A stretch of 64,000 nucleotides of DNA, taken from NCBI GenBank assembly GCA_963662175.1, contig OY759215.1, forward strand, positions 56,251,213-56,315,212, read 5' to 3'. The notes below the pieces were generated by a model, which ran no database searches, was not told where the DNA came from, and saw nothing but the letters and a program-made list of their open reading frames with translations. Below, piece by piece: positions 20,861-30,398 of the stretch. The first letter of the stretch is position 1. Each line of letters starts with the position of its first letter. The translations under genes and the position numbers were made by a program. Source of the DNA: Aradus depressus (lineage: Eukaryota > Arthropoda > Insecta > Hemiptera > Aradidae).

Positions 20861-21992
20861 GGTGTGTACACCTAGGGACCTAAGCATCTAATGCTTTTAT
20901 CTTTTCCCTGTTAGTTCAACTGTGGGAGACCTAAACGTTGTCTACCCAAGTTTAGTTAAATAAGGTAATGTGATATATAAAAAATACACGCATTAAAATT
21001 ATTAATATTAAAAAATTAATTATACCTATTTATTTTTCTATAAAATCCAAGAAGCAACTGAATTAGTAAATAAATAACATGAATGCATTTTCTTTTAAAA
21101 CAAATGAGTAGAAAACAAAACACGACCATCAGCTGTTGTTGAATAATTAGTGTAGAGGAGTCAATGGTGTATGGTCTGGGTTGAGATAACAAGATGGACA
21201 GAGAGTTGTTGTTTAGGATTAAGATGTGATGAACTAAGTAGGTGTGAATTAAGAGTAAAATTGATGAGCAAAGAAGATACTTTATTTATTTATAATTACG
21301 AATATATATGCCCAAAAATACATAACTTTGATTAGAAGAATGGCCAAACTTTTAACAAAACAAAACAAAAAAAAAAAGGATTGAAATAGTTTTAAGTATT
21401 TATTTTTTTACAATTTTTCTTTTGATTTTGGTTTCAATGTTTAATTTTTAATTTTATAATGTAGATGTAAGAAAATAAACCCAATTATTTAATCTCGTAA
21501 ATTCTATGATATTCATTTTCCCTGTTAACCAACTAAGATCATTTAAAAACCTTTGGATTAGATTTAATATTTTTGCAATATTTAGAAAAACAATATGGCA
21601 CCTTTTTAGAAATCCAAATAAAAAGTTGGTTAATTGAATTTTTTTTTTTTATAATACGGGCACTTTCTTAAAAATTGCACGTCTTGAACTTTTGATATTT
21701 TTTAGGGCCCTTTTCGAAAACCACTGTAGAAATCAAAATTCAGTAAAATACCAGTTATAAAATTTCTACAGGAAATGTGGTAATTTATTGTTTATATTAT
21801 TATTAATTCAATATTAATTATTTTAATTTTACATTAACATTATTTTATTATCACAGGTAGGGAGGGGTCTTTAACGAGTACCTGACATCACACAAGCTCG
21901 GGACCATCTCCTTATCTCCCAGGTAAAATAAACTAAGGACGCAGGGTTTCGAACCCGCGATCTTTAGCATACCACTGAGCTACCGGCACCCT
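20861..21992 (-). mobile_element. SINE (GGTGTGTAC-tail subfamily) split by a solo LTR
   Basis: The two halves, 20861-20963 and 21856-21992, form one minus-strand SINE: CTGTGGGAG and CTACCC blocks on the left, then GGGGTCTTTAACGAGTACC, the B box and GAGCTACCGGCACCCT on the right. The 3' region (GGTGTGTACACCTAGGGACC on the plus strand) differs from the common family and matches the copy at 41994, defining a subfamily. Confidence 0.85.
20969..21855 (-). mobile_element. solo LTR, family L, copy 2, with 5-bp TSD
   Basis: 887 bp. In element orientation it starts TGTGATAATAAAA and ends ATATATCACA. Flanked by GGTAA (20964-20968) and GGTAG (21856-21860), a 5-bp target duplication with one later change, inside a SINE. 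Very similar to 37993-38825 over most of its length. No internal coding region remains, as expected after LTR-LTR recombination. Confidence 0.88.
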
Positions 21993-21999
21993 ATAGCCC

Positions 22000-22200
22000 A
22001 TATGTAAGACAACTATTGATTTTTAGCACAAAAGCACAATTTGAATCTTAATCGATTAATTCATTCGGGGGAAGTAGATTGCTGGTGATTCACTGACAAC
22101 TTTTTTCCCCTTATTTTTAGAGTCGAAAAACCTGGAATTCCGTTGAAAATTAAACATCGAATTTCTGACCGATTATATAACCCCCCCCCCTCAAATATCT
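22000..22200. mobile_element. family A composite: reversed 5' end joined to forward 3' end
   Basis: 22000-22105 is the 5' block in reverse (GGGGGAAGTAGATTGCTGGT then GATTCACTGAC). After a T-rich joint, 22115-22195 is the 3' block forward (AATTTCTGACCGATTATATAAC). The same unusual fusion is seen at 45152-45345. Confidence 0.7.
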
Positions 22201-22770
22201 GAGGAAATAAAAAATAAAATGAAACCCAATGAAGTTAGTGATACTGAAAATATGACTAACAGAGAGATATAAACCAAAATGAGAGAAAAAACCTGACTAA
22301 AGGAAAAATGTGGCCTTTAGAAAAGATACGACCTTGGTACTATAATTATAGATAAACCTGTGCAACCTCTCAGGTGCGTCGTCCTTTTAACAAAAATTTG
22401 AATAACCTGACCCACTTTTGTGGGTGCCCTTTGACTAAACAGTCATTAACTTGTATCTATTCACCTATATGGCTTTTTAACTACTTAATTACCACTAATT
22501 TATTCCTGCATAATTTGAATATTTAAATAAAAAAAAAGGAAAAAGGATAAACTTTACTTCCTTAAATTTTTGATTTTAGTGTCTCCGAGGTACTCAAGAT
22601 GCAAGATGCATATGAGAGTTATTAGGGCATATCAATTAAAACATATGTTTATAATTGGTCCTCCATCTTACCAGAAAATGCATACTTTGTAAACCGGTTA
22701 TATTTTCTTAAATAACTGTCCAACATTGTTTCTAGTTTTTTATTTAATATCCCTAGTTATTAGCAAGTTA
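22201..22770. other. unassigned AT-rich DNA
   Basis: No recognised element or gene. Confidence 0.4.
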
Positions 22771-22774
22771 TATA

Positions 22775-23285
22775 ATAGCTCAGATATTCGATGTTGATTT
22801 TTCAACGGATTTCATGTTGTCCAACCCTATGATTAATTGGCCAAATAAATTTCTTATGTGTCTGTGTGAACGATAACTCCCGATAAAATGACTATATTGA
22901 CACACTCAATTTTATAAGTATAAGGTCGACACCTATTATATTGTTTAGCCGACCGAAGCCCTTAGGTTTATATTTAGGGGGTGAAAAAATCTTGAGCATG
23001 CGGTCCTTCGGATGGTACGTTAAGTGACGGTACGATTTCAGATACTCGTTAAACGTCTATTTAGGTGATTAAAAATTTAGGGTAGGCAACATTTAGGACT
23101 CTTTAGTAGATATGACCTCGTCGTAAAAGCCCGGGTCTGAGTCCCAATAACTATTATATTTTCAGTCAAATCGACTAGGAAGGGGACGAGGAGGGTGAAG
23201 GTCTTAACCCCAATAACGCTGTCATGAATGTATGGACACAAAATGGTCGGTACCTAATTTTCAACCGAATCTGTTCAAGAGGCTA
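22775..23285 (-). mobile_element. family A element, reverse orientation, split by a SINE
   Basis: 22775-22945 is the reversed 3' block and CGATAACTCCCGATAAAATG region. 23158-23285 continues with ATTTTCAGTCAAATCGACTA. The SINE at 22950-23150 sits between them. Confidence 0.72.
22950..23150 (+). mobile_element. SINE, 5'-truncated
   Basis: Starts at GCCGACCGAAGCCCTTAG (just after the B box). It retains the GGTCCTTCGGATGGTACGTT central domain, GGGTAGGCAACATTTAGG and GCCCGGGTCTGAGTC. Inserted within family A. TSD not clear. Confidence 0.85.
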
Positions 23286-23326
23286 AACTAAAAAAACTGT
23301 AGTTCTAATGGGGTTCTCGATACACG

Positions 23327-23988
23327 CAGGGGCGTAGCCAGTGCCCCCCCCCCCCTGGCCAGAGCAAAAAACCAAGAAAAATTAAATAAACTAAAAAATT
23401 TTAGATTAAAAATTCCGTCTCAATGGTCTCTGCATGCTAAGCGTGCACAGAAAGTTGCTGGGAAACGATCGAGAACACTTCAAAGAGGAAGTTCTTTCAC
23501 GATTTTCGGAGGATGAACGAAAATTGTGCTTTACCTAAATGTACATAACAAGTCATATTACATTTATTTAAATATATATGAATTCGATCCTTTCATTTCC
23601 TCGCTCAAATTCTTCATTTATGTTACACTTTATACACTTAAAGCTGATTTTACATGCGCAGTAAAAATGCAAAGCGCAACAGCAGCAATACACGCTACTA
23701 GATGTGAGTCATTTAATTCTAAAAGCACAGAAACCACAGCGTGCATTTGCTGCTACTGCGCTTTGCATTTTTCTGCGCATGTAAAGTCAGCTTAAGTATT
23801 ACAGTCAGTGGTTACCTCAGGGGGAGCTTCTAGAGGGTCTGAGTCTCCCAAATTAATAACAAAAAAAGTCTGCAACGCTAACCACGGAAACTGTGGGCTG
23901 TGCCCCCGGGAGTCTGTGCCCTCCCCTCTCCCTCCCCCTGAGGCCTAACTTTGCCCCCTCCTGCTCAAAATCCTGGCTACGCCCCTTG
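23327..23988. mobile_element. non-autonomous hAT-type element
   Basis: Terminal inverted repeats CAGGGGCGTAGCCAG (23327) and CTGGCTACGCCCCTTG (ending 23988) are typical of hAT elements. Flanks GATACACG and GACACTCG agree at 6 of 8 positions if the right boundary is taken one base in, as an 8-bp TSD would. No transposase inside. A MITE is nested at 23642-23791. Confidence 0.75.
23642..23791. mobile_element. 150-bp MITE with TTAA flanks
   Basis: Arms of about 57 bp are inverted (AGCTGATTTTACATGCGCAG ... CTGCGCATGTAAAGTCAGC). TTAA occurs on both sides (23638-23641 and 23792-23795), the target preference of piggyBac-like elements. Nested in the hAT element. Confidence 0.82.
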
Positions 23989-24140
23989 ACACTCGTATAA
24001 AATTTCGTGTTGATTTATTCATTCTATCGGGAATTATCTTGGAATCAGGTCGTCGGAAAACATGAAATTTCGTTGAAAATTAAACATCGAATTTCTGGCA
24101 GATTGGGTAACTTCCTCGATACTTCGTATAGCTGGGGAAA

Positions 24141-24560
24141 TAAAGAAAAAAAAAACTTGAGATTTGGCTTGAAGCGAGTATCCAGAGAGGCTAGGTGGAG
24201 TGGGAGATAGGTATGGAGGTATGGGAGGTGAGTAACACTCAGGCAGGCTGAAGACAGCTGAGGGAGGATTGTGTAACCGATGACTCCCCAAGGAACTCGG
24301 GCCGGTCCCTCTCTCTGGAGGCGCCCGGCAACGACCTTGTACACACTTCCAAAAAGTCGTGAATCACTGAAAATCTAATCAACAGTCAAGCTAAGCAACG
24401 TCTACACTTACAGACGAAACAGGAGCTGCCGTAAAAATGGTCGGATCTAAAAACATATATTAATCACGCTTCCAAAAATAACAACATATAGTTGTTGGTG
24501 AATTTATGTCAAAGAAGGGGGTGCGTAACGTCATACACAGAACTACATAAATTAAATAAT
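24141..24560. other. unassigned DNA, locally GC-richer
   Basis: 24160-24345 is GC-richer, with open frames on the minus strand, but no domain or splice structure is recognisable. Confidence 0.35.
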
Positions 24561-24566
24561 TAAAAA

Positions 24567-25095
24567 AAAGTCAATGAAATACCGACAATGTACTTCCCCA
24601 ACGCGAATAAATGAAGTTTTCGCTCTCCTTCTGAACCCAATTTACTGATTTGGTTGAAAACATAAGAAAAAAAATTTCGTGTTGGTACATCAACAGCTAG
24701 GATTTTTGAGTTAGGCCCCCACCTCTGATCATCCTCTTACCTTTGGCCGATTTAGCTAAAAATTAATAGTTAACATCTTAATTGGGTTTTGGATTCACAT
24801 ATATCTTTCGTATTGACAATTTTCTTACTATGGCAATTATTGGGGTATTTGCGTTGAGCATCCCCGTTAATCTTCTCCTTACCTCAGACCGATTCGGCTG
24901 AAAATTTATATGTGTCGTTCCTATGGATTTAAGGATTTACATTCGTGATCACAGACACGAAAAGACTAAAAGAAAATTTGCTTTTAATTATTGGAATCAA
25001 GGAGTCGTAAACCATCAAATTCCGTTTAAAAAGCAACTTCAAATTTCTGACCGATTACATAACTTCCTCTATACTTCGTATAGCTGGGGAAGTAA
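24567..25095 (+). mobile_element. family A element, full length
   Basis: Useful reference copy. It has GTCAATGAAATACCGACAATG (decayed 5' palindrome), ACTTCCCCAACGCGAAT and the 5' block. Two internal units start near 24740 and 24885 (each TTGGCCGATTTAGCTAAAAAT-like). The 3' block GACCGATTACATAACTTCC follows, then the hairpin TATACTTCGTATA and AGCTGGGGAAGT. No coding. Confidence 0.85.
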
Positions 25096-25173
25096 AAAAA
25101 ATAATTTTGATAAATAGGTAAAAAACAAAAACTGAGAATAAAGTCTTAAATAAAGAACTAATTAATATCTCAG

Positions 25174-25262
25174 AAATAAAAGACGTTGTCTTCCCACTGT
25201 TTTACTTTTGATCAGAACCGGGTTTCAACGCAACAGCTACATCATCAGTGGTACCTCCTACT
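25174..25262 (-). mobile_element. Penelope-type hammerhead element, single arm
   Basis: Matches one arm of the element at 28071-28308 (AAAGACGTTGTCTTCCCACTG ... ATCATCAGTGGTACC). It contains a hammerhead-like core on the minus strand at 25210-25248. Confidence 0.6.
25210..25248 (-). ncRNA. hammerhead-ribozyme-like core (decayed)
   Basis: CTGATGA, then a stem II with loop TGTT but imperfect pairing (GTAGC against GCGTT), then GAAA, CCCGGTT and CTGATC. The core is conserved, stem II is not. Confidence 0.5.
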
Positions 25263-26213
25263 CACACAGCGTAGCGGTTAAAGGACAACGCTAGGAATTG
25301 TTGACAATAAAACAACCGGAGCAAATAACGTTACTCACGTGCTTAAAGTCAATAAAATTAAGATTTTATTTTTCCACAATATATCTTAGACGTTGTAAAT
25401 AGGCCGACATCTGCTTAAAGTTACTAACGTTCTTAAAGTTACTAACCTGCTTAAAGTTACCAAGGCGAAACTGGGTAACATGCCAGTTTTTAGTAATATG
25501 AAATGGAAGTCTTGTCTGTTCAGTCTAACATCTTAATGTACTCCCAACTTGGGCCGAAAGGACGAGCTCTCAACAGACTGTTTCTCTTCTCTACCTATAA
25601 AATTAATTCCACTACAACTATAGTTTCCTTAATTCATTCAAATTATTGTATACTGAACGAATGTAAGAAAGAAAAAAAAATTAAGTTCATTGGAAGTCGA
25701 GTTGATTGTGAAAGATATTTCGATAGGATATGATTGGATGCAAGCTGACAAACGGCTTGTGACAAGGTAGATTGGAACGCGGATCACAGGGGTAATCCCC
25801 CTTATTAAGGCCAGCCCCGTCATTCACATCATTAGTGTGAATGATCCTCCAAGCTGATGAGAGCCAGATAAACAACACATTGAACACCGCCACAAATCTA
25901 ACATTGTCAACAAAATTGACCCATTACGAGGAACATTCACCCACACTTATTAGTAACAAGTAGAATGCAGCCATACTTGGTAAATTTACAGCAATATTAG
26001 TACATACGTACAGTCATTATTAGTAACATGCAGTCATACTTACAAGCAAAAAACACGAATTTTGCTTTATAATTTGTTGAATCTTATACTTTTTTGTAAC
26101 AAGTTCTATAACTTATTTCAGGATCATATCTGTTTTGTTAAGTTTTGTTACAAGTTTCGTATCTGTAGCTCAGCAGTACTTAGCGTCGAACATCAAGTTA
26201 GTGATGGTTATTG
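25263..26213. other. unassigned DNA
   Basis: Contains a short reiterated word (CTTAAAGTTACTAAC, three times at 25407-25462). No gene recognised. Confidence 0.4.
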
Positions 26214-26440
26214 TGACTCAAGCCCGAACTTTAACTACGAGGTCATGACGTCTACTATCATAGAGCTCTTTCGTCACTATGGTGGACATGATCCCACTCT
26301 ATTGTGGTTTAGTCTACCCAGGTTTAGTTATTCACCATAGGGGTCTTCAACGAGTACCTGACATCGTACAGGCTCCGGACATGTCTTAACGTCCCATCCG
26401 AAGGACTTAAGGGCCTCGGCCGGATTTCGAAGGCACCGCC
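26214..26440 (-). mobile_element. SINE, head-truncated
   Basis: Tail with GTTATTGTGACTCAAGCCCG, GGTGGACATGATCCC, CTACCCAGGTTTAGTTA and the central domain. It ends at GGATTTCGAAGGC near the B box. Older AACTAAC-tail class. Confidence 0.85.
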
Positions 26441-27747
26441 AATTTGAAACTGAACAGACATTTAGAATTTCAAGTTGCCACGATTTTTTTTTCTGTCTCG
26501 GGGCTAGTGTCTGCCCCACTAACTATTTCTAAAATTCAGCTATACTTAAGTATTAGAAACATAACTACACCAATATTTATTAGCAGCGGACGATCATATT
26601 TATTAGCAGCAAACAGCATTATCTTATTTCTTCAAAGCCGTTCAGTTGCACGAAGCGAAAAACTCGATAAAAGCAAAGTCGTAAAAAACTCAATTTGACC
26701 CAATAGGAAATGTTACGCTCTTTAATTCTGTATAAATTACCTACCTTTTGCCAGAATGTAGCCTTTTTCGCAAAACCGGGGTAAAAATGGCGCTAGGAAA
26801 TTCCTAAATTTCTACGCTCCTCGTTTTTCACGATTCGTGAGTCGTAGGCAATGAAGAGGAAATTGTATGCTCTACAACTTAGTACATATGAAATTTTGTC
26901 GTATATGTAGTTGTTTAAGATTACATTTTTTTTTTTAATCCCTAATTCTGGGGATTTTTTATAAAAAATTTCATGCTGGAGGATAGCATATAATTTTAAT
27001 TATTATAGTATCATATAATTAGGAATATATCGAGGACCCCAAAGATGACAAAGGTTCTGGGTGCTGAACATACCTTTGAACGTATCCAAAAAAATAAAAA
27101 TAAAAAGACACTTCTGAACTAAGCCTAAAAAAAAGTTCGCAGCCACTATTGGTCGATGTCTGCCTTCCTGTTGCCACGTAATTCAATCTCTCAGCGAAAA
27201 GGTCGAAAAATGTAATCCCATTTGTTCCGTCCAACCCAATATGACCTTTTTCAAGACCACTTCTACCCTGGCCTTGCAGAAAAACAGAGAGCAACCCGCG
27301 GAGACCCCAACAATAATAATATAAATATAACAATTGCTTACCTGTCGCCCTGATGGGGGACCATGTAACGGGAGGGGGCCTAGTGCGGCCCCTCGGAGAC
27401 GCCAGCTTGCAAACCTCCCTCAGACCTGCAACACAACACAGTTATACTATATATGTCTCTGATTAGTCAAACTAACTATATTCGAAATTTTGTATTCGAA
27501 TATTTATTTATCCAATAAATATTTACTTCAATCCCTTGCTAGAGAGGGACGAATAAGCGAAAAGTTGCTATATTCTGTATATGAATGAAAAAATATGTTC
27601 AGCTGTTTCTACTTCCTCCGATGACGAGTTCATCTTCTGTCACAATGACTTGCGTCATTACCCTTTCAGAGAAAAATGTATTGGAACTAAATATATATTT
27701 TTTTTTCTCCTTTGTTTCTTTATCGACACTTGGGCGATATTGAATTT
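26441..27747. other. unassigned DNA
   Basis: No recognised repeat or gene. Short open frames (26444-26698, 27019-27333) have no identifiable domain. Confidence 0.4.
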
Positions 27748-27890
27748 ATTAGTGTAGTTAGTTATTGTGACTCATGCCCAGGTTATATCGCCTACTACCA
27801 GAGCGCTCTTTCGTCCGCCTGGAGGGCATGAGACCGGCTCTACTGTGGGAGTCCTAACAGGTTTTTTGTTACCTAGGACAGGTTGTAGAG
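27748..27890 (-). mobile_element. SINE 3' fragment
   Basis: GTTAGTTATTGTGACTCATG, CGCCTACTACCAGAGCGCTC and TACTGTGGGAGTCCTAA are recognisable. Head and central domain are absent. Confidence 0.8.
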
Positions 27891-28112
27891 TGAACATGGA
27901 ATTACCCATATTTACTTTTTCCACCTATGTAATTTCGTGTTATTCGACCCCCTGATCCCAAAATGGGAAAAAAAAAATTCCTGTGTGTCTCTATGAGCAC
28001 GATAACTCCCGTTAGGATCAACACGAAATTTTATGTGTATCCAGAACATCATAAGATCGACACATTTAAAGCATATAAATAAAAGACGTTGTCTTCCTAC
28101 TGTTTTATTTGA

Positions 28113-28145
28113 GACCATAACCGGTTTTCGCGGCAGCGTCGTCAG
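28113..28145 (-). ncRNA. hammerhead-ribozyme-like core (decayed)
   Basis: CTGACGA, shortened stem II (CGCTGCCGC), GAAA, then ACCGGTTATGGTC. Stem II lost a few bases relative to the partner arm. Confidence 0.5.
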
Positions 28146-28190
28146 GCCAGATGTCCTTTTACCGCTGTGCTGTGAGGATGGGATGAACCA

Positions 28191-28229
28191 CTGATGATGA
28201 CGCTGTTGTGTCGAAAACCGGTTTTAGTC
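28191..28229 (+). ncRNA. hammerhead-ribozyme-like core (well formed)
   Basis: CTGATGA; stem II GACGC-TGTT-GTGTC pairs over five positions with one G:U; GAAA; then AACCGGTTT, which is self-complementary and could form a very short stem III or pair between two copies. All core positions of a hammerhead are present. Confidence 0.65.
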
Positions 28230-28520
28230 TAAAATAGAACAGTGGGAAGACAATGTATTTTATTTCTATGATAAATCTCTTCCCACATCTTACTATCGCA
28301 TAAATATAACACATTTAAATTTTCAGCGAAATCAGCGAAGTGGAAGACCTGAGGAGGGGACTCAACTAAAAAATTATCGAATATTTCGTTTTGATACACG
28401 AATATATCAACACGAAATTTAGAATGAGGATTGACAAGTCTCACACAAGTAAGACCTCTTGATTTTGAACCAAATCGGTAAATTTGTTTCAGAGGGAAAG
28501 AGGAAACTTGGTTAATTTTT

Positions 28521-29005
28521 TTTTGAAAACCTGATGTGTTCAGGGCAGTATGTTTCATGAAAATACATTGATAGTTTAGGTTGGGGGGAGCACATAAGCT
28601 GGTTTCTATAGAAAGAACAATAAACAATAATTAAAATTGACAACAAAATGCTGGATCGCCTTATTTTTTTACGAGGCATTTAAAGTTTAAGTGGAGAGAT
28701 ATAAGTTTGGCTGCTTTGAATACCGTCAGCTAGAAATTACCATTATAAAGATGAAAGGGATTTTATATAAGGAACTGTAGTCAATAGGGCCGTGGGTAAA
28801 TTTACCCAAGGATAAAAAGTAGATTTGTATAGCTCGTCAGTCTTAGAAATACGTTTTTTCCTGCTTTTTCTAAAGAAGAAGGGGGTTCTAAAGATGAAAG
28901 AGACAGGGCAAAGAAAAAAAAATTAAAGATGGAAAAATTCAAAAATTCAAAAAGTTAGTTTTAAGTTTAAAAACCGGTTAATGAAGGATAATTTTAAAAT
29001 AAAAG
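28521..29005. other. unassigned AT-rich DNA
   Basis: No recognised element or gene. Confidence 0.4.
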
Positions 29006-29260
29006 TACTCGGTGTATCCGGCAATATTCTTCCCCCAGCACAAATTAATAAACTAAGACTTCGCTCTCTCCCTAAAACGAATTTAACGTTTGGGCTAAAT
29101 ATCAATAATTGACATACATAAGAAAAAAATCCTCATACTAAATATTGTGTCGATACATTCATTAAATCGGCAATTATTAGGGTCTTTATGTTGACTCGCC
29201 TCCTCTGATCCCCAACATCTCCGGTCGATTGGGGGAAAATTAATAGCTGTCGTCCTTGTT
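29006..29260 (+). mobile_element. family A element, 5' part
   Basis: CTTCCCCCAGCACAAATTAA, CGCTCTCTCCCTAAAACGAA, CGATACATTCATTAAATCGG and one internal unit. Truncated at TGTCGTCCTTG, where Penelope-like debris (GTAAGAACGTCCCGAAACGT) begins. Confidence 0.75.
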
Positions 29261-29345
29261 GAGTAAGAACGTCCCGAAACGTCGTCGTGAAAAAGATACT
29301 TCAATTTAATTAAAAACTATATCTACTGTATTTAATACTTTTATT

Positions 29346-29540
29346 ATTGGTTTTTTCCGGCATTTCTTCCAGAGGTGTCTTCGTTTTTCTGACAATATTT
29401 CGGGACTCTTACACGCCCCTTCTTCTGGTCTCTTTGAGCGACGGGTTCATAGAGACCAGAAGAAGGGGCATTTAAGCGTCCCGAAATATTGTCAGAAAAA
29501 ATAAGACACCTCTGAAAGAAATGCCGGAAAAACCAACAAT
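29346..29540. repeat. about 88-bp-arm palindrome with hammerhead-like relics
   Basis: Arms about 29346-29433 and 29452-29540 are inverted copies with few mismatches (CCGGCATTTCTTCCAGAGGT against ACCTCTGAAAGAAATGCCGG). Each arm reads outward as CAGAAGA, a G/C-rich stem (GGGGC...GTCCC), GAAA and TATTGTC. This is a hammerhead layout with the conserved U of CUGA changed to A in both arms, so presumably inactive. The related sequence GTAAGAACGTCCCGAAACGT lies at 29265 and a decayed copy at 32095. Confidence 0.75.
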
Positions 29541-29645
29541 TCAATATCCCAGAGAAGTTTAAGAAATACTTTTATTATTTTGTGTTCACATTTTCAGGAT
29601 TTTTTTTTTCTAATAGTATTATTAATCACATGTGTGTCAGACTCT

Positions 29646-30316
29646 AGAAGGCGGTCTGTCGCGGCGGGAAGCGATCCAGCGGTCGTCGCGACGGTCTGCA
29701 ATACTGTGACGCCACACAGAACGCGATATCTTGTGTGCGGTCGGTCCAGTCGGTCGTGATCCTTCCGTGTATTACAAGACGAAGAACTCTTGCTATTATT
29801 ATTAGCTTTTTTACGAAAGACATCAAACAAAAAGAAAATACTATGTTGGGTACATCAGATCAATAAGAAGAGAGATACCACCGCTTATGTATGGAACTGG
29901 AGTCTCATGTAGAACGGTTTTTCAATTACTTTCGTATGTCACAAGAATGTTTCGAGGAACTGCACAATCTAATTAAAGGGAAGATTGAAAAGTGGAGAAA
30001 ACCAGTTGAAACAAGAGAAAACACATTTTTATAATGTTCGTGTGAACTATCATACAGATACGTGTATTTACGCGCAGTTTCAATGAATATTTCCGTTTGG
30101 TCAGTCATTTCAGTCGCACACGTGTAGACAGCGAGGGCGGTCACGCGGGAAATCTGTGATTTTGTACAAGCGAATAGCTCGTCGTCGCGACAAACACTGA
30201 CCGTCGGCGGGAGACCGTGTTGTGTCTGACAGAGATGATGCAACATTGTGTAGTACAACTAGACCGCCTGACCGCCTCGGTCAGATATCGCTTCCCGCCG
30301 CGACAGACCGCCTTCT
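29646..30316. mobile_element. PIF/Harbinger element, decayed, 30-bp perfect TIRs
   Basis: AGAAGGCGGTCTGTCGCGGC... (29646-29675) and its exact complement (30287-30316) are inverted terminal repeats of 30 bp. On the right the similarity probably extends to GTGGCTGGGCC followed by TTA, the usual PIF target. Subterminal regions are GC-rich. The interior holds a truncated transposase relic (29847-30034). Non-autonomous. Confidence 0.8.
29847..30034 (+). pseudogene. PIF/Harbinger transposase N-terminal relic
   Basis: In one frame from 29847 WVHQINKKRD, then after a frameshift (frame of 29891) ESHVERFFNYFRMSQECF and LHNLIKGKIEKWRKP. The WVH.IN..R and FF.YFRMS...F.EL.. patterns are the N-terminal signature of PIF/Harbinger nucleases (HARBI1-like). 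A stop ends it at 30034. The DDE catalytic part is absent. Confidence 0.75.
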
Positions 30317-30398
30317 GTGTGGCTGGGCCTTAAGAGTTAATATAATTTTATGTATCTAATTTATAAGTCATCTTAATGTATATATTGTTAATTTTCAT

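Larger units (their letters stand above)
23290..24140 (+). mobile_element. family A element, forward, interrupted by a hAT element
   Basis: 23295-23326 (TAATGGGGTTCTCGATACAC) continues at 23989-24140 (TATAAAATTTCGTGTTGAT ... CTTCGTATAGCTGGGGAAAT). The two parts rejoin exactly as in intact copies once the hAT element is removed. Confidence 0.78.
28071..28308. mobile_element. 238-bp hammerhead-bearing element with 11-bp TSD
   Basis: Target duplication ACACATTTAAA is exact at 28060-28070 and 28309-28319, inside family A. About 70-bp inverted arms share ACCGGTTTTCG and GTCTTCCYACTGTT. Each arm carries a hammerhead-like core pointing outward, at 28113-28145 (minus) and 28191-28229 (plus). No coding. 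I interpret it as a non-autonomous Penelope-derived (retrozyme-like) element. Confidence 0.75.
27905..28520 (-). mobile_element. family A element, reverse, interrupted by a hammerhead element
   Basis: 27905-28070 is the 3' block and first internal unit reversed (ACGATAACTCCCGTTAGG, TATCCAGAACATCATAAG). 28309-28520 continues with TTTTCAGCGAAATCAGCG and the reversed 5' block. The joint is a duplicated ACACATTTAAA. Confidence 0.78.

Noticed and set aside
28229..28627. 132-codon minus-strand ORF
   Set aside because: Overlaps the hammerhead element and family A sequence; no domain and composition of repeat DNA.
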